Positions 8,199 to 16,390 of a stretch of DNA of 44,758 nucleotides are shown in pieces. The position numbers and the translations under genes are program-made. Numbering within the stretch: position 1 is the stretch's first letter; every line of letters begins with the position of its first letter. Below the pieces are notes generated by a model. It did no database searches and was not told where the DNA came from. It saw nothing but the letters and a program-made list of their open reading frames with translations. The DNA is from an uncultured Caulobacterales bacterium. Lineage in GTDB: Bacteria > Pseudomonadota > Alphaproteobacteria > Caulobacterales > Caulobacteraceae. The DNA is taken from the NCBI GenBank assembly GCA_903837135.1, contig CAILTK010000087.1:1-44758 (forward strand), given 5' to 3'.

Positions 8199-9926
8199 AT
8201 GCCGGAATTCGACCTGATCGTCCGGGGCGGTGAGATTCACGACGGGCTGGGGTCGGAGCCCATGAGCGGCGATATTGGCGTGCTGGGCGGCAAAATCGTC
8301 GCCATCGGCCAGGTGACGGGGGTAGGCCGCGAAGAGTTGGACGCCCGCAACGCCATCGTGACGCCCGGGTTCGTGGATGTGCACACGCATTACGATGGCC
8401 AGGCGACCTGGGAGACCCGGATGTCGCCCTCATCCAACCACGGCGTCACGACCGTGGTGATGGGCAATTGCGGTGTTGGCTTCGCGCCCTGCCGGCCAGA
8501 GCAGCGCGATCTCCTGGTGAACCTCATGGAAGGTGTGGAGGACGTCCCCGAGGTGGTCATGACCCAAGGGCTGCCGTGGGACTGGGAGACGTTCCCAGAC
8601 TATCTCGACGCTTTGGATCGTCGGATATTCGACATCGACATCGCGGCCCAGGTTCCGCACTCCGCGCTGCGCGTCTACGTCATGGGCGAGCGCGGCGCGG
8701 CGCGCGAACCGCCGACCGCGGCGGATCTTGCGGCCATGCGGGCTCTGACCACAGAAGCGATCCTCGCCGGCGCGCTGGGCGTCTCGACCTCGCGCAACAT
8801 GCTACATCGGAGCCGGTCCGGCGATCTGGCGCCGAGCCTCCATTCGCAGGAGGACGAGCTTAGGGCGTTGGCGCTCGGTCTTCGGGACGCGCAAGCCGGC
8901 GTCTTCCAGCTCATTCCCGAAGTGTTCGGGGACGCGGCCCAGGAGTTCGCCCTCATGCGCCGTCTGGCGGAGACCGCCGGCCGGCCGCTGTCGTTCTCGC
9001 TCGTCCAGCCGGCCACCGGGGATCCGAAGGCCTGGAAGACCTCGCTCGATCTCCTGGCCAAAGCCAACAGCGATGGCTTGCCCATGAAGGCCCAGGTCTT
9101 CCCCCGGCCGGTCGGGTATCTGTACGGGCTGGACCTGTCCTTCCACCCGTTCAGCCTGCACCCGAGCTTCCGGCCGCTCCTGGAGCTGCCGCTGGGAGAA
9201 AAGGTGCATGCCCTGCGCGATCCGGCGATGCGTGCGCGTCTGCTCTCGGAACGGCCGGAAGACGGCAATCCGGTCTTCCTGTCGACGGTCGAGGCGTTCC
9301 GATTCGCCGTGCCGCTGGGCGATCCCCCGAACTACGAGCCGGATCTCGAGGAGCAGATGGGGCGCCAGGCCGCCCGGCGCGGCATGTCGGTCGCCGAGTA
9401 CGCCTACGACCTGCTCCTCGCGAAGGAGGGGAGGGCGATCTTCTTCATGCCGGCGGCGAACTATCGCGAGGGCAATCTCAAGATCGCGCGGGAGATGGTG
9501 GATCACCCCGACACGGTGCTGGGGCTCGGCGACGGCGGCGCGCACTACGGCATGATCTGCGACGCGAGCTTCCCGACCTTCGTCCTTCAGAGCTTCCTGC
9601 GAGAGGCATCCGCCGGATGCGACAAGACGCTGGCTGCCACCGTCCGGGGGTTGACGTCGGAGCCGGCGAACCTGGTCGGCTTGGGCGACAGAGGACGATT
9701 GACGATCGGGGCGAAGGCCGACCTCAACGTGATCGACCTGTCGGGCCTCAGGCTCCATGCGCCTGAGGTTGTTCGCGATCTCCCGGCCGGCGGCCGGCGG
9801 CTTCAGCAAAGGGCGAACGGCTACAGGGCGACGATCGTCGCCGGCGCCGTGACCTACCGCGAAGGCGTTCCAACCGGCGAGCTGCCAGGACGGCTGGTTC
9901 GGGGCGCGCGGGCTCAGCCTTCCTAG
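8199..9926 (+). CDS. N-acyl-D-amino-acid deacylase family amidohydrolase
   Basis: This 575-residue metal-dependent hydrolase of the amidohydrolase superfamily hydrolyses amide bonds such as those of N-acyl-D-amino acids. The N-terminal beta domain ends in [15 protein letters not shown], with the HTH metal pair at 62-64. [10 protein letters not shown] follows, with C91 matching the metal-bridging cysteine of D-aminoacylases. The late aspartate motif is in [11 protein letters not shown]. The AKADLNVID-type C-terminal strand (residues 507-515) is also typical. The ATG at 8199 follows AAGGTGGAGG at seven bases. It sits directly behind the P450 gene and is probably in the same transcript. Together with the DMFase-like gene, this gives the cluster two different amide-cleaving enzymes. 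The exact substrate cannot be inferred. Confidence 0.9.
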   Translation: MPEFDLIVRGGEIHDGLGSEPMSGDIGVLGGKIVAIGQVTGVGREELDARNAIVTPGFVDVHTHYDGQATWETRMSPSSNHGVTTVVMGNCGVGFAPCRPEQRDLLVNLMEGVEDVPEVVMTQGLPWDWETFPDYLDALDRRIFDIDIAAQVPHSALRVYVMGERGAAREPPTAADLAAMRALTTEAILAGALGVSTSRNMLHRSRSGDLAPSLHSQEDELRALALGLRDAQAGVFQLIPEVFGDAAQEFALMRRLAETAGRPLSFSLVQPATGDPKAWKTSLDLLAKANSDGLPMKAQVFPRPVGYLYGLDLSFHPFSLHPSFRPLLELPLGEKVHALRDPAMRARLLSERPEDGNPVFLSTVEAFRFAVPLGDPPNYEPDLEEQMGRQAARRGMSVAEYAYDLLLAKEGRAIFFMPAANYREGNLKIAREMVDHPDTVLGLGDGGAHYGMICDASFPTFVLQSFLREASAGCDKTLAATVRGLTSEPANLVGLGDRGRLTIGAKADLNVIDLSGLRLHAPEVVRDLPAGGRRLQQRANGYRATIVAGAVTYREGVPTGELPGRLVRGARAQPS

Positions 9927-10003
9927 GAGCGGTTGACAGCCGAGGACCGTAAAGGTTCCAGCCTAACCTACTGCGGTCGGAAATGGATGAAGATCCGCCG
10001 GTC

Positions 10004-11131
10004 TCACGCGGCGGCGGGCGTCGCCGGTCCCAGGGGCGGATAGTCCGTGTAGCCGGCCGCGCCGCCGCCGAAGAAGGTCTCGCGCGCCGGGGTGTTCAGG
10101 GGCGCGCCCGTCCGGAGGCGCTCGACCAGGTCGGGGTTGGCGATATAGAGCCGGCCGAAGGCGATGAGGTCCGCGCGGCCGAGGCGCCGCGCCTCCAGCG
10201 CCAGTTCGAGATCATAGCCGTTGTTGGCCATGTAGAGCGCCTTGAAGGCTCGGCGCAGGATCTGCAGGTCGAACCCCCCTGGGACCTCTCGCGGGCCCTG
10301 GGTCGCCCCCTCGATCACGTGGATATAGCCGAGGCCGAAGGCGTTGAGCTGTTCGACCGCGTACAGGTAGATCCCGGCGGGGTCGCTGTCGAGCGGCGAG
10401 CTATTGACTTGCGAGACCGGCGAGAGACGGACGCCCACGCGCTCGCCGCCGCAGACGCCCGCCACCGCCTCGGCCACCTCGAGAAGCAGACGCGCGCGGT
10501 TCTCCACCGAGCCGCCGTAGGCGTCGGTCCGTGTGTTGGTGCTGTCGCGCAGGAATTGCTCGATCAGATAGCCGTTGGCCGCATGAATCTCGACGCCGTC
10601 GAAGCCGGCCGCCAGGGCGTGTCGCGCCGCCACACGGTATTGTTCGACGATCCCAGGAATCTCCGCGGCGTCGAGCGCGCGGGGGGTGACGCAGGGCTGA
10701 AATCCGGTCGCGGTATAGGCGGTAGCGTCCGGACGGATCGCCGATGGCGCCACCGGCAGGACGCCGCCTGGTTGCAGGGAGGGATGCGAGATGCGCCCGA
10801 CGTGCCAGAGCTGTGGGAAGATGCGCCCGCCACGGGCATGCACCGCCTCGGTCACCGGCCGCCACCCCTCGACCTGCGCGTCGTCGAACAGGCCGGGCGT
10901 GAAGGCATAACCTCGGCCCTGCGGGGAGATGTTGGTTCCTTCGGCGACGATCAGGCCGGCGGACGCGCGCTGCGCATAATAGTCGGCCATGATCGGCGTG
11001 GGGACGCCATCCTCGCCCGCCCGGCTGCGGGTGAGCGGCGCCATGACGATCCGGTTGGCCAACTCATAGGGCCCCAGCCGCGCCGGACGGAACAGGTCGC
11101 TGGCCGCTTGAACCGCCGCGATGTCGCTCAT
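10004..11131 (-). CDS. Old Yellow Enzyme family alkene reductase (FMN)
   Basis: This 375-residue single-domain OYE should reduce activated C=C bonds of enones, nitroalkenes or maleimides with NAD(P)H through bound FMN. The substrate-binding His/Asn pair and the proton-donor tyrosine are in EIHAANGYLIEQF (H183, N186, Y188). The N-terminal FMN segment NRIVMAPLTRSRA (26-38) and the phosphate-binding region near the C-terminus (DLIAFGRLYIANPDLVERL) are intact. The ATG at 11131 follows an AAGGA ribosome site. It converges with the deacylase gene (77-bp gap). The remnant of a divergent LysR regulator lies just upstream, so its original control has probably been lost. Family assignment is strong; physiological substrate is open. 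Confidence 0.93.
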   Translation of the reverse strand: MSDIAAVQAASDLFRPARLGPYELANRIVMAPLTRSRAGEDGVPTPIMADYYAQRASAGLIVAEGTNISPQGRGYAFTPGLFDDAQVEGWRPVTEAVHARGGRIFPQLWHVGRISHPSLQPGGVLPVAPSAIRPDATAYTATGFQPCVTPRALDAAEIPGIVEQYRVAARHALAAGFDGVEIHAANGYLIEQFLRDSTNTRTDAYGGSVENRARLLLEVAEAVAGVCGGERVGVRLSPVSQVNSSPLDSDPAGIYLYAVEQLNAFGLGYIHVIEGATQGPREVPGGFDLQILRRAFKALYMANNGYDLELALEARRLGRADLIAFGRLYIANPDLVERLRTGAPLNTPARETFFGGGAAGYTDYPPLGPATPAAA

Positions 11132-11290
11132 GGGTCAATCCTTGGTTCTGCGCCCGTCGGCGTGGCGGCCGGTTGGCCCGCGCCACTACGGGAACATCGG
11201 TGAATTAGCCGATCGGCTCCGGATGGCTTTGATCGCGGTCAATGCCGGCTCCGGGGGCGTGTCAGATCAATCAACCGGTTGGCGAGCTGA

Positions 11291-11443
11291 GGAGCAGGAT
11301 CACCCCTCGTGCACGTCCTGCCCGAATGGGATCTGGGCTCGGTGGACATCCACGCGGTCTCCACCAACGGCCGCGCCGCCAAGCTGTCTGCCCGCGCCAT
11401 CGTGGACGACGTCGCGGAAGTCCTGGTGCGCCTGGGCGGCTAG
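11291..11443 (+). pseudogene. Remnant of a LysR-family regulator (C-terminal end only)
   Basis: An open stretch ending at TAG (11441-11443) encodes LVHVLPEWDLGSVDIHAVS followed by a short tail ending VAEVLVRLGG. This matches the last strand and helix of LysR effector-binding domains. A stop at 11288-11290 closes the frame upstream, and no DNA-binding helix-turn-helix is found between here and the reductase start at 11131. It is therefore a deletion remnant of about 50 codons rather than a functional gene. Its position divergent to an Old Yellow Enzyme gene is the classical place for the regulator of that enzyme. Confidence 0.65.
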
Positions 11444-11465
11444 GCCCTCCGGCCAGCAAGTGGAC

Positions 11466-13223
11466 TCAAGACGGCGGCCGCACGTTCGACGCCGCGAGGA
11501 TTTCAGGTCCGTCTTCGCCGACCGCCGCCGGTCCGTCCGATCCTCCCCTCCGCCCACGTCGCGATGCAAACGCCAGGCCGCCCTTGATCGCCAGAAGGCC
11601 AGGGACAGCCACCACGAACAGCAAGGCGAGCGAGAGGAACGCTTCGTTGAACGAGATCGCAGCGGCTTGCGCCGTCACCACGTGGTCCAGCGCCGCAACC
11701 GCGGCTGAGGCGGCCTGTTCGGACCCCATTCCACGGTTTGCGAACGCCTGTTCCAGGCCTTGTAGACCCTGGCTGACCGCCGGGCCGCCCTCTCCCAGGG
11801 ACGACACGATCGCCGTTCGGCTTAGGGCCATGTGGTGATCGAGGAAGGTCGCCAGGAAGGCGATGCCGATCAGCCCGCCCAGTTGCCGGCCGAGATTGAA
11901 CAAGCCCACACCCTGGGGAAGTTCGCCGCCCGTCAGATCGCCCAGGCAGACGATGGTGATCGCGATGAACAGCAGGCCCATGCCGAGCCCCCGCAGGACG
12001 AGCGTGGGAACGAGGTCTGCGTAACTGCTCTGCGCGTTCGAACCGGACAGGAGCCACATCGCCGTCACGAATATGGCGATGCCGAAGGGCACGATCACGA
12101 CGGGTGGCGCGCGCAGCAGTTGAATCACCGAACCGCTGGTGAGCAGCCCCAATCCGACGGTCAGGGCGCTCGGCAGCAGCACCAGGCCCGCGTCGCGAGC
12201 GGGAAATTGCAGCACTTCGAGCGCGAAGGCCGGAATGAGGAACGCGCTACCGAACAGCGCAAATCCGGCGACGAAGCTGACGGCGAAACCGAAGGCGAAT
12301 TCTTCGTGTCTGAAGATCTTGAGATCGATCAGCGGTGCGCTGTTCCTCCCGCTTCGCTGCCAGAGAACGAACCCGGGGAGGGTGACCGCGGCTGTCAAGC
12401 TCAGCCAGACGATCTTGCTGTCCTCGAACCAGTCCCACCGGCTCCCCTCCACCAACACATAGACCAGCGACGACAACCCGATGCAAAGCAGCGCGAGTCC
12501 AGGCCAGTCGGGTTTCACGACGCCAGGCGCGCGCGGCGGGATGATCGACGGCAAGATGGCCAGCACGATCAGGCCTATCGGCACATTAAGCAGCAGGACG
12601 GCGTTCCAAGACGTCAGATCCACCACCACCCCAGCGATCGCCGGCGCCGCTGTCGTCGGCGCCATGATGGCGCCGAGAGCGAAGACGGCCTGAACCAGGC
12701 CCTGGCGCCGGCGGGAGAACCGAGCGAACAACCAGCCTTGCCCTCCCGCCAGGATCGCCGCCCCGCCGAGCCCTTGCAGCCCTCGACACAGAACCAGGAC
12801 CGGAAGAGTCCGGCCGACCCCACACCCGACGGATGCGATCATGACCGCAACCAGTGCGCACTGGAGCAACCGGCGTGGACCGAGCCAGCCGAGCAGCAGC
12901 GCGGTGATGGGTAGCCCGCAGACCTTGGCGATGAAATAGGCAAGGTTGATCCAGGCCGCCTCGTCCGGCCCGGCCGATACGGAGCCGGCCATATGGGCGC
13001 CGGCGATGTCGAAGATGACCGCGTTCAAGCCGTCCATTGTGGCGGCTGCGGTCAGCGCCCCGACCGAGAGGATGGCTGCGACCCGCCCGCGCGCCTGCGA
13101 CGCCGCGCTGTGGCCCAGGCTGAAACCGGCGATCGGCTCGGATGGCGTTTGTTCGCTTGGCGCTTCCTGCAACCGCGGCGGAGATGGGCGGGGGATAGGC
13201 GAAGGCTCCAGGTCGCGACGCAT
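11466..13223 (-). CDS. DHA2 family (EmrB/QacA-type) multidrug efflux MFS transporter
   Basis: This 585-residue inner-membrane protein has about fourteen predicted hydrophobic segments, the number and length expected for drug:H+ antiporters of the DHA2 type. Early motifs include a substrate-helix region reading DEAAWINLAYFIAKVCGLPI, then LLGWLGPRRLLQ (motif A-like loop) and LCRGLQGLGGAAILAGG (motif B/C region). A proline-rich cytoplasmic tail of about 40 residues precedes the first helix. The ATG at 13223 follows AGGAG at six bases and is preferred to a GTG two codons upstream. It is divergent from the TetR gene at 13451 across a 33-bp palindrome, so it is very likely repressed by that regulator and induced by its substrate. 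No membrane-fusion partner (EmrA) is seen, so export may end in the periplasm. Confidence 0.9.
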   Translation of the reverse strand: MRRDLEPSPIPRPSPPRLQEAPSEQTPSEPIAGFSLGHSAASQARGRVAAILSVGALTAAATMDGLNAVIFDIAGAHMAGSVSAGPDEAAWINLAYFIAKVCGLPITALLLGWLGPRRLLQCALVAVMIASVGCGVGRTLPVLVLCRGLQGLGGAAILAGGQGWLFARFSRRRQGLVQAVFALGAIMAPTTAAPAIAGVVVDLTSWNAVLLLNVPIGLIVLAILPSIIPPRAPGVVKPDWPGLALLCIGLSSLVYVLVEGSRWDWFEDSKIVWLSLTAAVTLPGFVLWQRSGRNSAPLIDLKIFRHEEFAFGFAVSFVAGFALFGSAFLIPAFALEVLQFPARDAGLVLLPSALTVGLGLLTSGSVIQLLRAPPVVIVPFGIAIFVTAMWLLSGSNAQSSYADLVPTLVLRGLGMGLLFIAITIVCLGDLTGGELPQGVGLFNLGRQLGGLIGIAFLATFLDHHMALSRTAIVSSLGEGGPAVSQGLQGLEQAFANRGMGSEQAASAAVAALDHVVTAQAAAISFNEAFLSLALLFVVAVPGLLAIKGGLAFASRRGRRGGSDGPAAVGEDGPEILAASNVRPPS

Positions 13224-13241
13224 GGGCACTCCTGCCGCTCA

Positions 13242-13274
13242 ATAATTTGGACCGTACTGTACGGTCCAAATTAT
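13242..13274. promoter_or_regulatory. Perfect 33-bp palindromic operator/promoter between efflux pump and TetR gene
   Basis: Two perfect 16-bp arms (ATAATTTGGACCGTAC at 13242-13257 and its inverse at 13259-13274) flank a single central base. Each strand contains TTGGAC followed after 17 bases by ATTATT or ATTATG, so the palindrome itself can carry two fully overlapping, opposed sigma70-type promoters. It starts 18 bases before the efflux-pump start codon. It is the expected binding site of the TetR protein encoded at 13451. Confidence 0.8.
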
Positions 13275-13314
13275 GGCAAGCGGCGTTTGCCGCCCTGCGG
13301 CTGGAGGCGCCATT

Positions 13315-13443
13315 ATGGGTGACGCGGGAGATGAAGGAGGTGAGCGTTCCATGGTCCGAGAGGTCATGGCCCGGGCGACAGACCTTCACGGAAGACGTTC
13401 GGCTTGCCGGAACCCCTTCCAACGCCGCGCCGACATGGGATAA
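13315..13443 (+). CDS. Candidate leader ORF upstream of tetR (42 codons)
   Basis: An ATG at 13315 follows GGAGG at eight bases, and a second in-frame ATG at 13351 follows AAGGAGGTGAG, the best ribosome site in this region. Both open the same frame, giving 42 or 30 arginine-rich residues ending at TAA (13441-13443), seven bases before the regulator's ATG. The peptide has no recognised homology. It may couple translation to the regulator gene or may be fortuitous. The regulator's own frame is also open here but without family-like sequence. Confidence 0.3.
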   Translation: MGDAGDEGGERSMVREVMARATDLHGRRSACRNPFQRRADMG

Positions 13444-13450
13444 GCGCGTG

Positions 13451-14098
13451 ATGAAGGTGACCGCACCGTCCAAGGACATACTGCCGGCGTTCAAACAGGA
13501 ACGTCGCGCTGCGATCTTGCGGGCGGCCGCAGAGATCTTCTTCGCGGTCGGCTATGAAGCTGCAAGCATGGCCACCATCTGCGAACGGGTGGGCGGCTCA
13601 AAGCAGACCGTCTACAATTACTTCCGAAACAAGCAGGACCTCTTCATCACCTTGATCGAAGAGCTATTGGCCGAGGTGCTCCAGCCGCTGGCGCCATCAC
13701 GCCTTATCATGGACGATCCGGCATCCACCTTGGCGGAGGTCGGCCGCCGCTACTTACAGATCGTCATGTCGCCGAGCGCCCTCGACCTGTATCGCGCCGT
13801 CGTCGCCGACAGCCGCCGCTTCCCCGAAATCGCTCGAATTTTCTTCGAGCACGGACCGGGGCGGGCGGCGGCCCGTGTCGCTGAAGCCCTGGTATTCTAT
13901 CAGGACGAGGGGCGGATCCTGGTCGGCGACCCGGTGCTCGCGGCAGAGCAGTTCGTCGGCATGGTCCGCGATGATCGCCATCTACAGGTCGTCCTCGGAC
14001 TGCGTCCGCCCATGGATCAGAACGAGATCGACGTCTCGGTGGCCCAGGCCGTGGCCACCTTCATGGACGGCGTTCGGCCGCGGCAAGCACCCCTGTAA
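13451..14098 (+). CDS. TetR/AcrR family transcriptional regulator (efflux pump repressor)
   Basis: This 215-residue protein has an N-terminal TetR helix-turn-helix (ERRAAILRAAAEIFFAVGYE, then MATICERVGGSKQTVYNYF, residues about 17-60). A C-terminal domain of the AcrR-type follows, with a VVADSRRFPEIARIFFEHGP segment typical of regulators of drug-efflux pumps. The frame is open upstream to 13247, but family alignment supports the ATG at 13451. Its own ribosome site is weak, and translation may depend on the small leader ORF ending seven bases before. It is divergent from the DHA2 pump and most likely binds the palindrome at 13242-13274, repressing both genes. Confidence 0.88.
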   Translation: MKVTAPSKDILPAFKQERRAAILRAAAEIFFAVGYEAASMATICERVGGSKQTVYNYFRNKQDLFITLIEELLAEVLQPLAPSRLIMDDPASTLAEVGRRYLQIVMSPSALDLYRAVVADSRRFPEIARIFFEHGPGRAAARVAEALVFYQDEGRILVGDPVLAAEQFVGMVRDDRHLQVVLGLRPPMDQNEIDVSVAQAVATFMDGVRPRQAPL

Positions 14099-14135
14099 GG
14101 ATGTCCGCCTCAGCACGGTGGGCCTCGGCGCCGTC

Positions 14136-14654
14136 CTAACTCCAGGAGCGTTGGTTCTTCGGAAGCTTTCCGGTCGGATCATACACCATGACCCGGTGGG
14201 GCGGATCCGGCCCCCAACGCCACAGCACAAGGTTCTGGTCGTCCGCCGTGGCCCCGTGGGCGAAGCTGGGGACCAGAATGCCCGCGGCGCCATCTGCGAT
14301 CAGGCGCCTCACCACACCCCAGGATTCCGGTTCCCCCCTGGCAATCAGCGCGTCGCCCCAGGCGCAGGCCAGATCGCTCAACGCCACGCCCGCCTTCGCC
14401 CGATCCAGGTCGGTACGCAGCTCGACGATGTCCTCGCAATCGACGTCGTAACTGCACAGCACGTAGGGCGTCAGGCGATGGGCGAACCCGCCCGAGACTT
14501 CGCGGAACACGGTGTTGAAGCTGAGCGATAGGTAGAGCGTTTCCAGTCCCGGCCAGTTGAACCGCCGCCCCTTGAGCGCCGCGCCGGCGCCCGACAGCGG
14601 GCTCCAGGCCCAATTGGGATCGTGGGCGCGGAAGCCCTCGCCCCTAAACCGCAC
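14136..14654 (-). CDS. RES domain toxin of a RES/Xre toxin-antitoxin pair
   Basis: This 172-residue RES-family protein is typical in size for the toxin. Characterised members degrade or phosphorolyse NAD+. The N-terminal signature RAHDPNWAWSPLSGAGA (residues 9-25), the KGRRFNWPGLETLYLSLS block that follows, a glutamate in VFREVSGG (E52) and a late serine in ILVPSFAHG are present. These supply the Arg, Glu and Ser expected in the active site. The gene starts 9 bp after the antitoxin stop and is surely co-transcribed. The toxin appears full length and intact. Confidence 0.88.
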   Translation of the reverse strand: MRFRGEGFRAHDPNWAWSPLSGAGAALKGRRFNWPGLETLYLSLSFNTVFREVSGGFAHRLTPYVLCSYDVDCEDIVELRTDLDRAKAGVALSDLACAWGDALIARGEPESWGVVRRLIADGAAGILVPSFAHGATADDQNLVLWRWGPDPPHRVMVYDPTGKLPKNQRSWS

Positions 14655-14663
14655 CTGGGAACC

Positions 14664-15101
14664 TCAAGCGTAGCCGCCGGTCGCCAGGTGATCGACATAG
14701 TCCCGCACCGCCGTGGCGTTGCCGGACTTGACCAGGGCCTCGGCCGTGCGGCCGCCGAAGGCCGGGATGGGCTCGGCGCGATACCAGGCCATCGCCTGCG
14801 CCGCGCCGCCCGCCCAGCCCTGGACGAGGTTGATGATCTCCAGCATCTCGCGAACCCGGCTCTGCGCCTTGGGACCGTCACGGCGACTGGCCTTCTGGAA
14901 GACCTCGCGGGCGAGACCGGCGGTGTCGGCCAGCTGGGCCTTGGACATGCTGAAGGCCTCGGCCACGTCATCGACCTTCACGGCGCCACGCTCGTCCATC
15001 AGGCTGGTGATCGAAAAACGGCCGGTGAGGGCGGGGCGCACGATCCTGCGCGCGCGCTTGCCTTCACCTGAAACCGGGGCCTTGTTGGCTGCCTGGGTCA
15101 T
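14664..15101 (-). CDS. MbcA/ParS/Xre-type antitoxin
   Basis: This 145-residue protein matches antitoxins paired with RES toxins. It has an N-terminal basic tail, a central Xre-like helical DNA-binding region (VDDVAEAFSMSKAQLADTAG, about 43-62), and a C-terminal DUF2384 toxin-binding region (AWYRAEPIPAFGGRTAEALV). The ATG at 15101 follows AAGGAG at eight bases. It is the first gene of the pair and probably represses its own promoter through the inverted repeat at 15113-15132. It neutralises the downstream NAD+-consuming toxin by direct binding. Confidence 0.88.
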   Translation of the reverse strand: MTQAANKAPVSGEGKRARRIVRPALTGRFSITSLMDERGAVKVDDVAEAFSMSKAQLADTAGLAREVFQKASRRDGPKAQSRVREMLEIINLVQGWAGGAAQAMAWYRAEPIPAFGGRTAEALVKSGNATAVRDYVDHLATGGYA

Positions 15102-15112
15102 GTGCCGCTCCT

Positions 15113-15132
15113 TTGACCTATATTACGGTCAA
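15113..15132. promoter_or_regulatory. Autoregulatory operator of the toxin-antitoxin operon
   Basis: TTGACC and GGTCAA form a perfect 6-bp inverted repeat around an AT-rich 8-bp centre (TATATTAC), starting 11 bases before the antitoxin start codon and abutting its ribosome site. The centre can serve as a -10 element on the minus strand (TAATAT). The placement is typical for antitoxin-bound operators. Confidence 0.6.
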
Positions 15133-15373
15133 TGTGTAGGCGGATGGCTTCCGTTGCAAGTCATAAGACCCGGACGCGTGAGCGCGAGCCGGTCATGATC
15201 AACGGGTTCTACCGAGCCTGCGCCAGGGATCGTCGCGACGTGTGTTAAGAACGACTTTTATCTCGCAGACGTGTCCTTCATGGGTACAGCGACATTCGGA
15301 AAGCATGGCGAGAGTCGGCGGTGTACGTCGTAAGACCGGTGGGTTCCGCCATCCCCCAATGAGTTGAAAGTAG

Positions 15374-16390
15374 ATGGAAAAATCGACGAAAGACCAATCC
15401 CATAGATTTTCCGTCGCCCCCATGATGGACTGGACCGACCGGCATTGCCGGGCCTTCCATCGCACGTTGAGCCGGAGCGCTCTGCTTTATACCGAGATGG
15501 TGACGGCCGAGGCCGTGCTGCATGGCGACAAGCCTCGGCTGTTGGGGTTCGACGCGGTGGAGCATCCGGTGGCCCTGCAGCTCGGCGGGTCCGATCCCGT
15601 CCGACTGGCGCAGGCGGCGCGGATCGGCGCGGACCTCGGCTATGACGAGATCAACCTCAACGTCGGCTGCCCGTCCGACCGGGTGCAGTCGGGCCGGTTC
15701 GGCGCCTGCCTGATGAAGGAGCCCCTGTTGGTGGCCGAGTGCATGGCGGCCATGGGGGCCGCGGTCGCGGTTCCGGTGACGGTGAAGTGCCGCATCGGCG
15801 TCGACGACCAGGATCCGGAAGAGAGCCTGTTCACCCTCGTCGACGCCTGCGCCGCCGCCGGGGTCGACACCTTCGTCGTGCATGCGCGAAAGGCCTGGCT
15901 CAAGGGCCTCAGCCCCAAGGAGAACCGCGACATTCCCCCGCTGGACTACGGCCTCGTGGAGCGGCTTAAACACCAGCGTCCGGGGCTGACGGTGGTTCTG
16001 AACGGCGGACTCGAGACGCTGGACGAGGCCGAGCGTCACCTGGCCTGGGCCGACGGGGTGATGCTCGGCAGGGCCGCCTATCATACGCCGGGCCTTTTGG
16101 GCGAGGTCGACGCCCGCCTGTTCGGCGAGGGCGAGCCGGTGGGCGCCCATGCGGCGGTGGAGGCCTTCCGGCCCTATATCGCGCGGACGACCGCGGCGGG
16201 AACCCCGTTCTACGCCATCGCCCGGCACATGCTCGGCCTGTTTTCGGGGCGGCCGGGGGCGCGGACCTGGCGACGGATCCTGACGGTCGAGGGGGTCAAG
16301 GCCGGCGCCGGGCTCGAGGTGCTGGACCGCGCGCTCGCGGCGGTCGCCGCGCCTTCCGTGCTGCAAACGGCGGCTTCGGCTCGGCGCTAG
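15374..16390 (+). CDS. dusA: tRNA-dihydrouridine synthase A
   Basis: This 338-residue FMN enzyme reduces uridine to dihydrouridine in the D-loop of tRNAs using NADPH. The N-terminal FMN motif FSVAPMMDWTDRHCR (12-26) is characteristic of the DusA subfamily. The catalytic cysteine is C99 in EINLNVGCPSDRVQSG. The DusA-type segment VHARKAWLKGLSPKENR is also present, followed by VVLNGGL for FMN phosphate binding. The gene is intact. Its stop interlocks with that of the convergent protease gene on CTAG (16387-16390). The 5' end of dusA is a known integration target for some mobile elements, but no integrase or duplicated end was seen here. Confidence 0.95.
   Translation: MEKSTKDQSHRFSVAPMMDWTDRHCRAFHRTLSRSALLYTEMVTAEAVLHGDKPRLLGFDAVEHPVALQLGGSDPVRLAQAARIGADLGYDEINLNVGCPSDRVQSGRFGACLMKEPLLVAECMAAMGAAVAVPVTVKCRIGVDDQDPEESLFTLVDACAAAGVDTFVVHARKAWLKGLSPKENRDIPPLDYGLVERLKHQRPGLTVVLNGGLETLDEAERHLAWADGVMLGRAAYHTPGLLGEVDARLFGEGEPVGAHAAVEAFRPYIARTTAAGTPFYAIARHMLGLFSGRPGARTWRRILTVEGVKAGAGLEVLDRALAAVAAPSVLQTAASARR

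Noticed and set aside
11132-11290. Rest of a LysR gene in other frames
   Set aside because: No helix-turn-helix or LysR-like sequence in any frame; only the C-terminal end survives.
15140-15373. Possible attachment site or gene remnant upstream of dusA
   Set aside because: No duplicated dusA end, integrase or coding similarity seen in the window.
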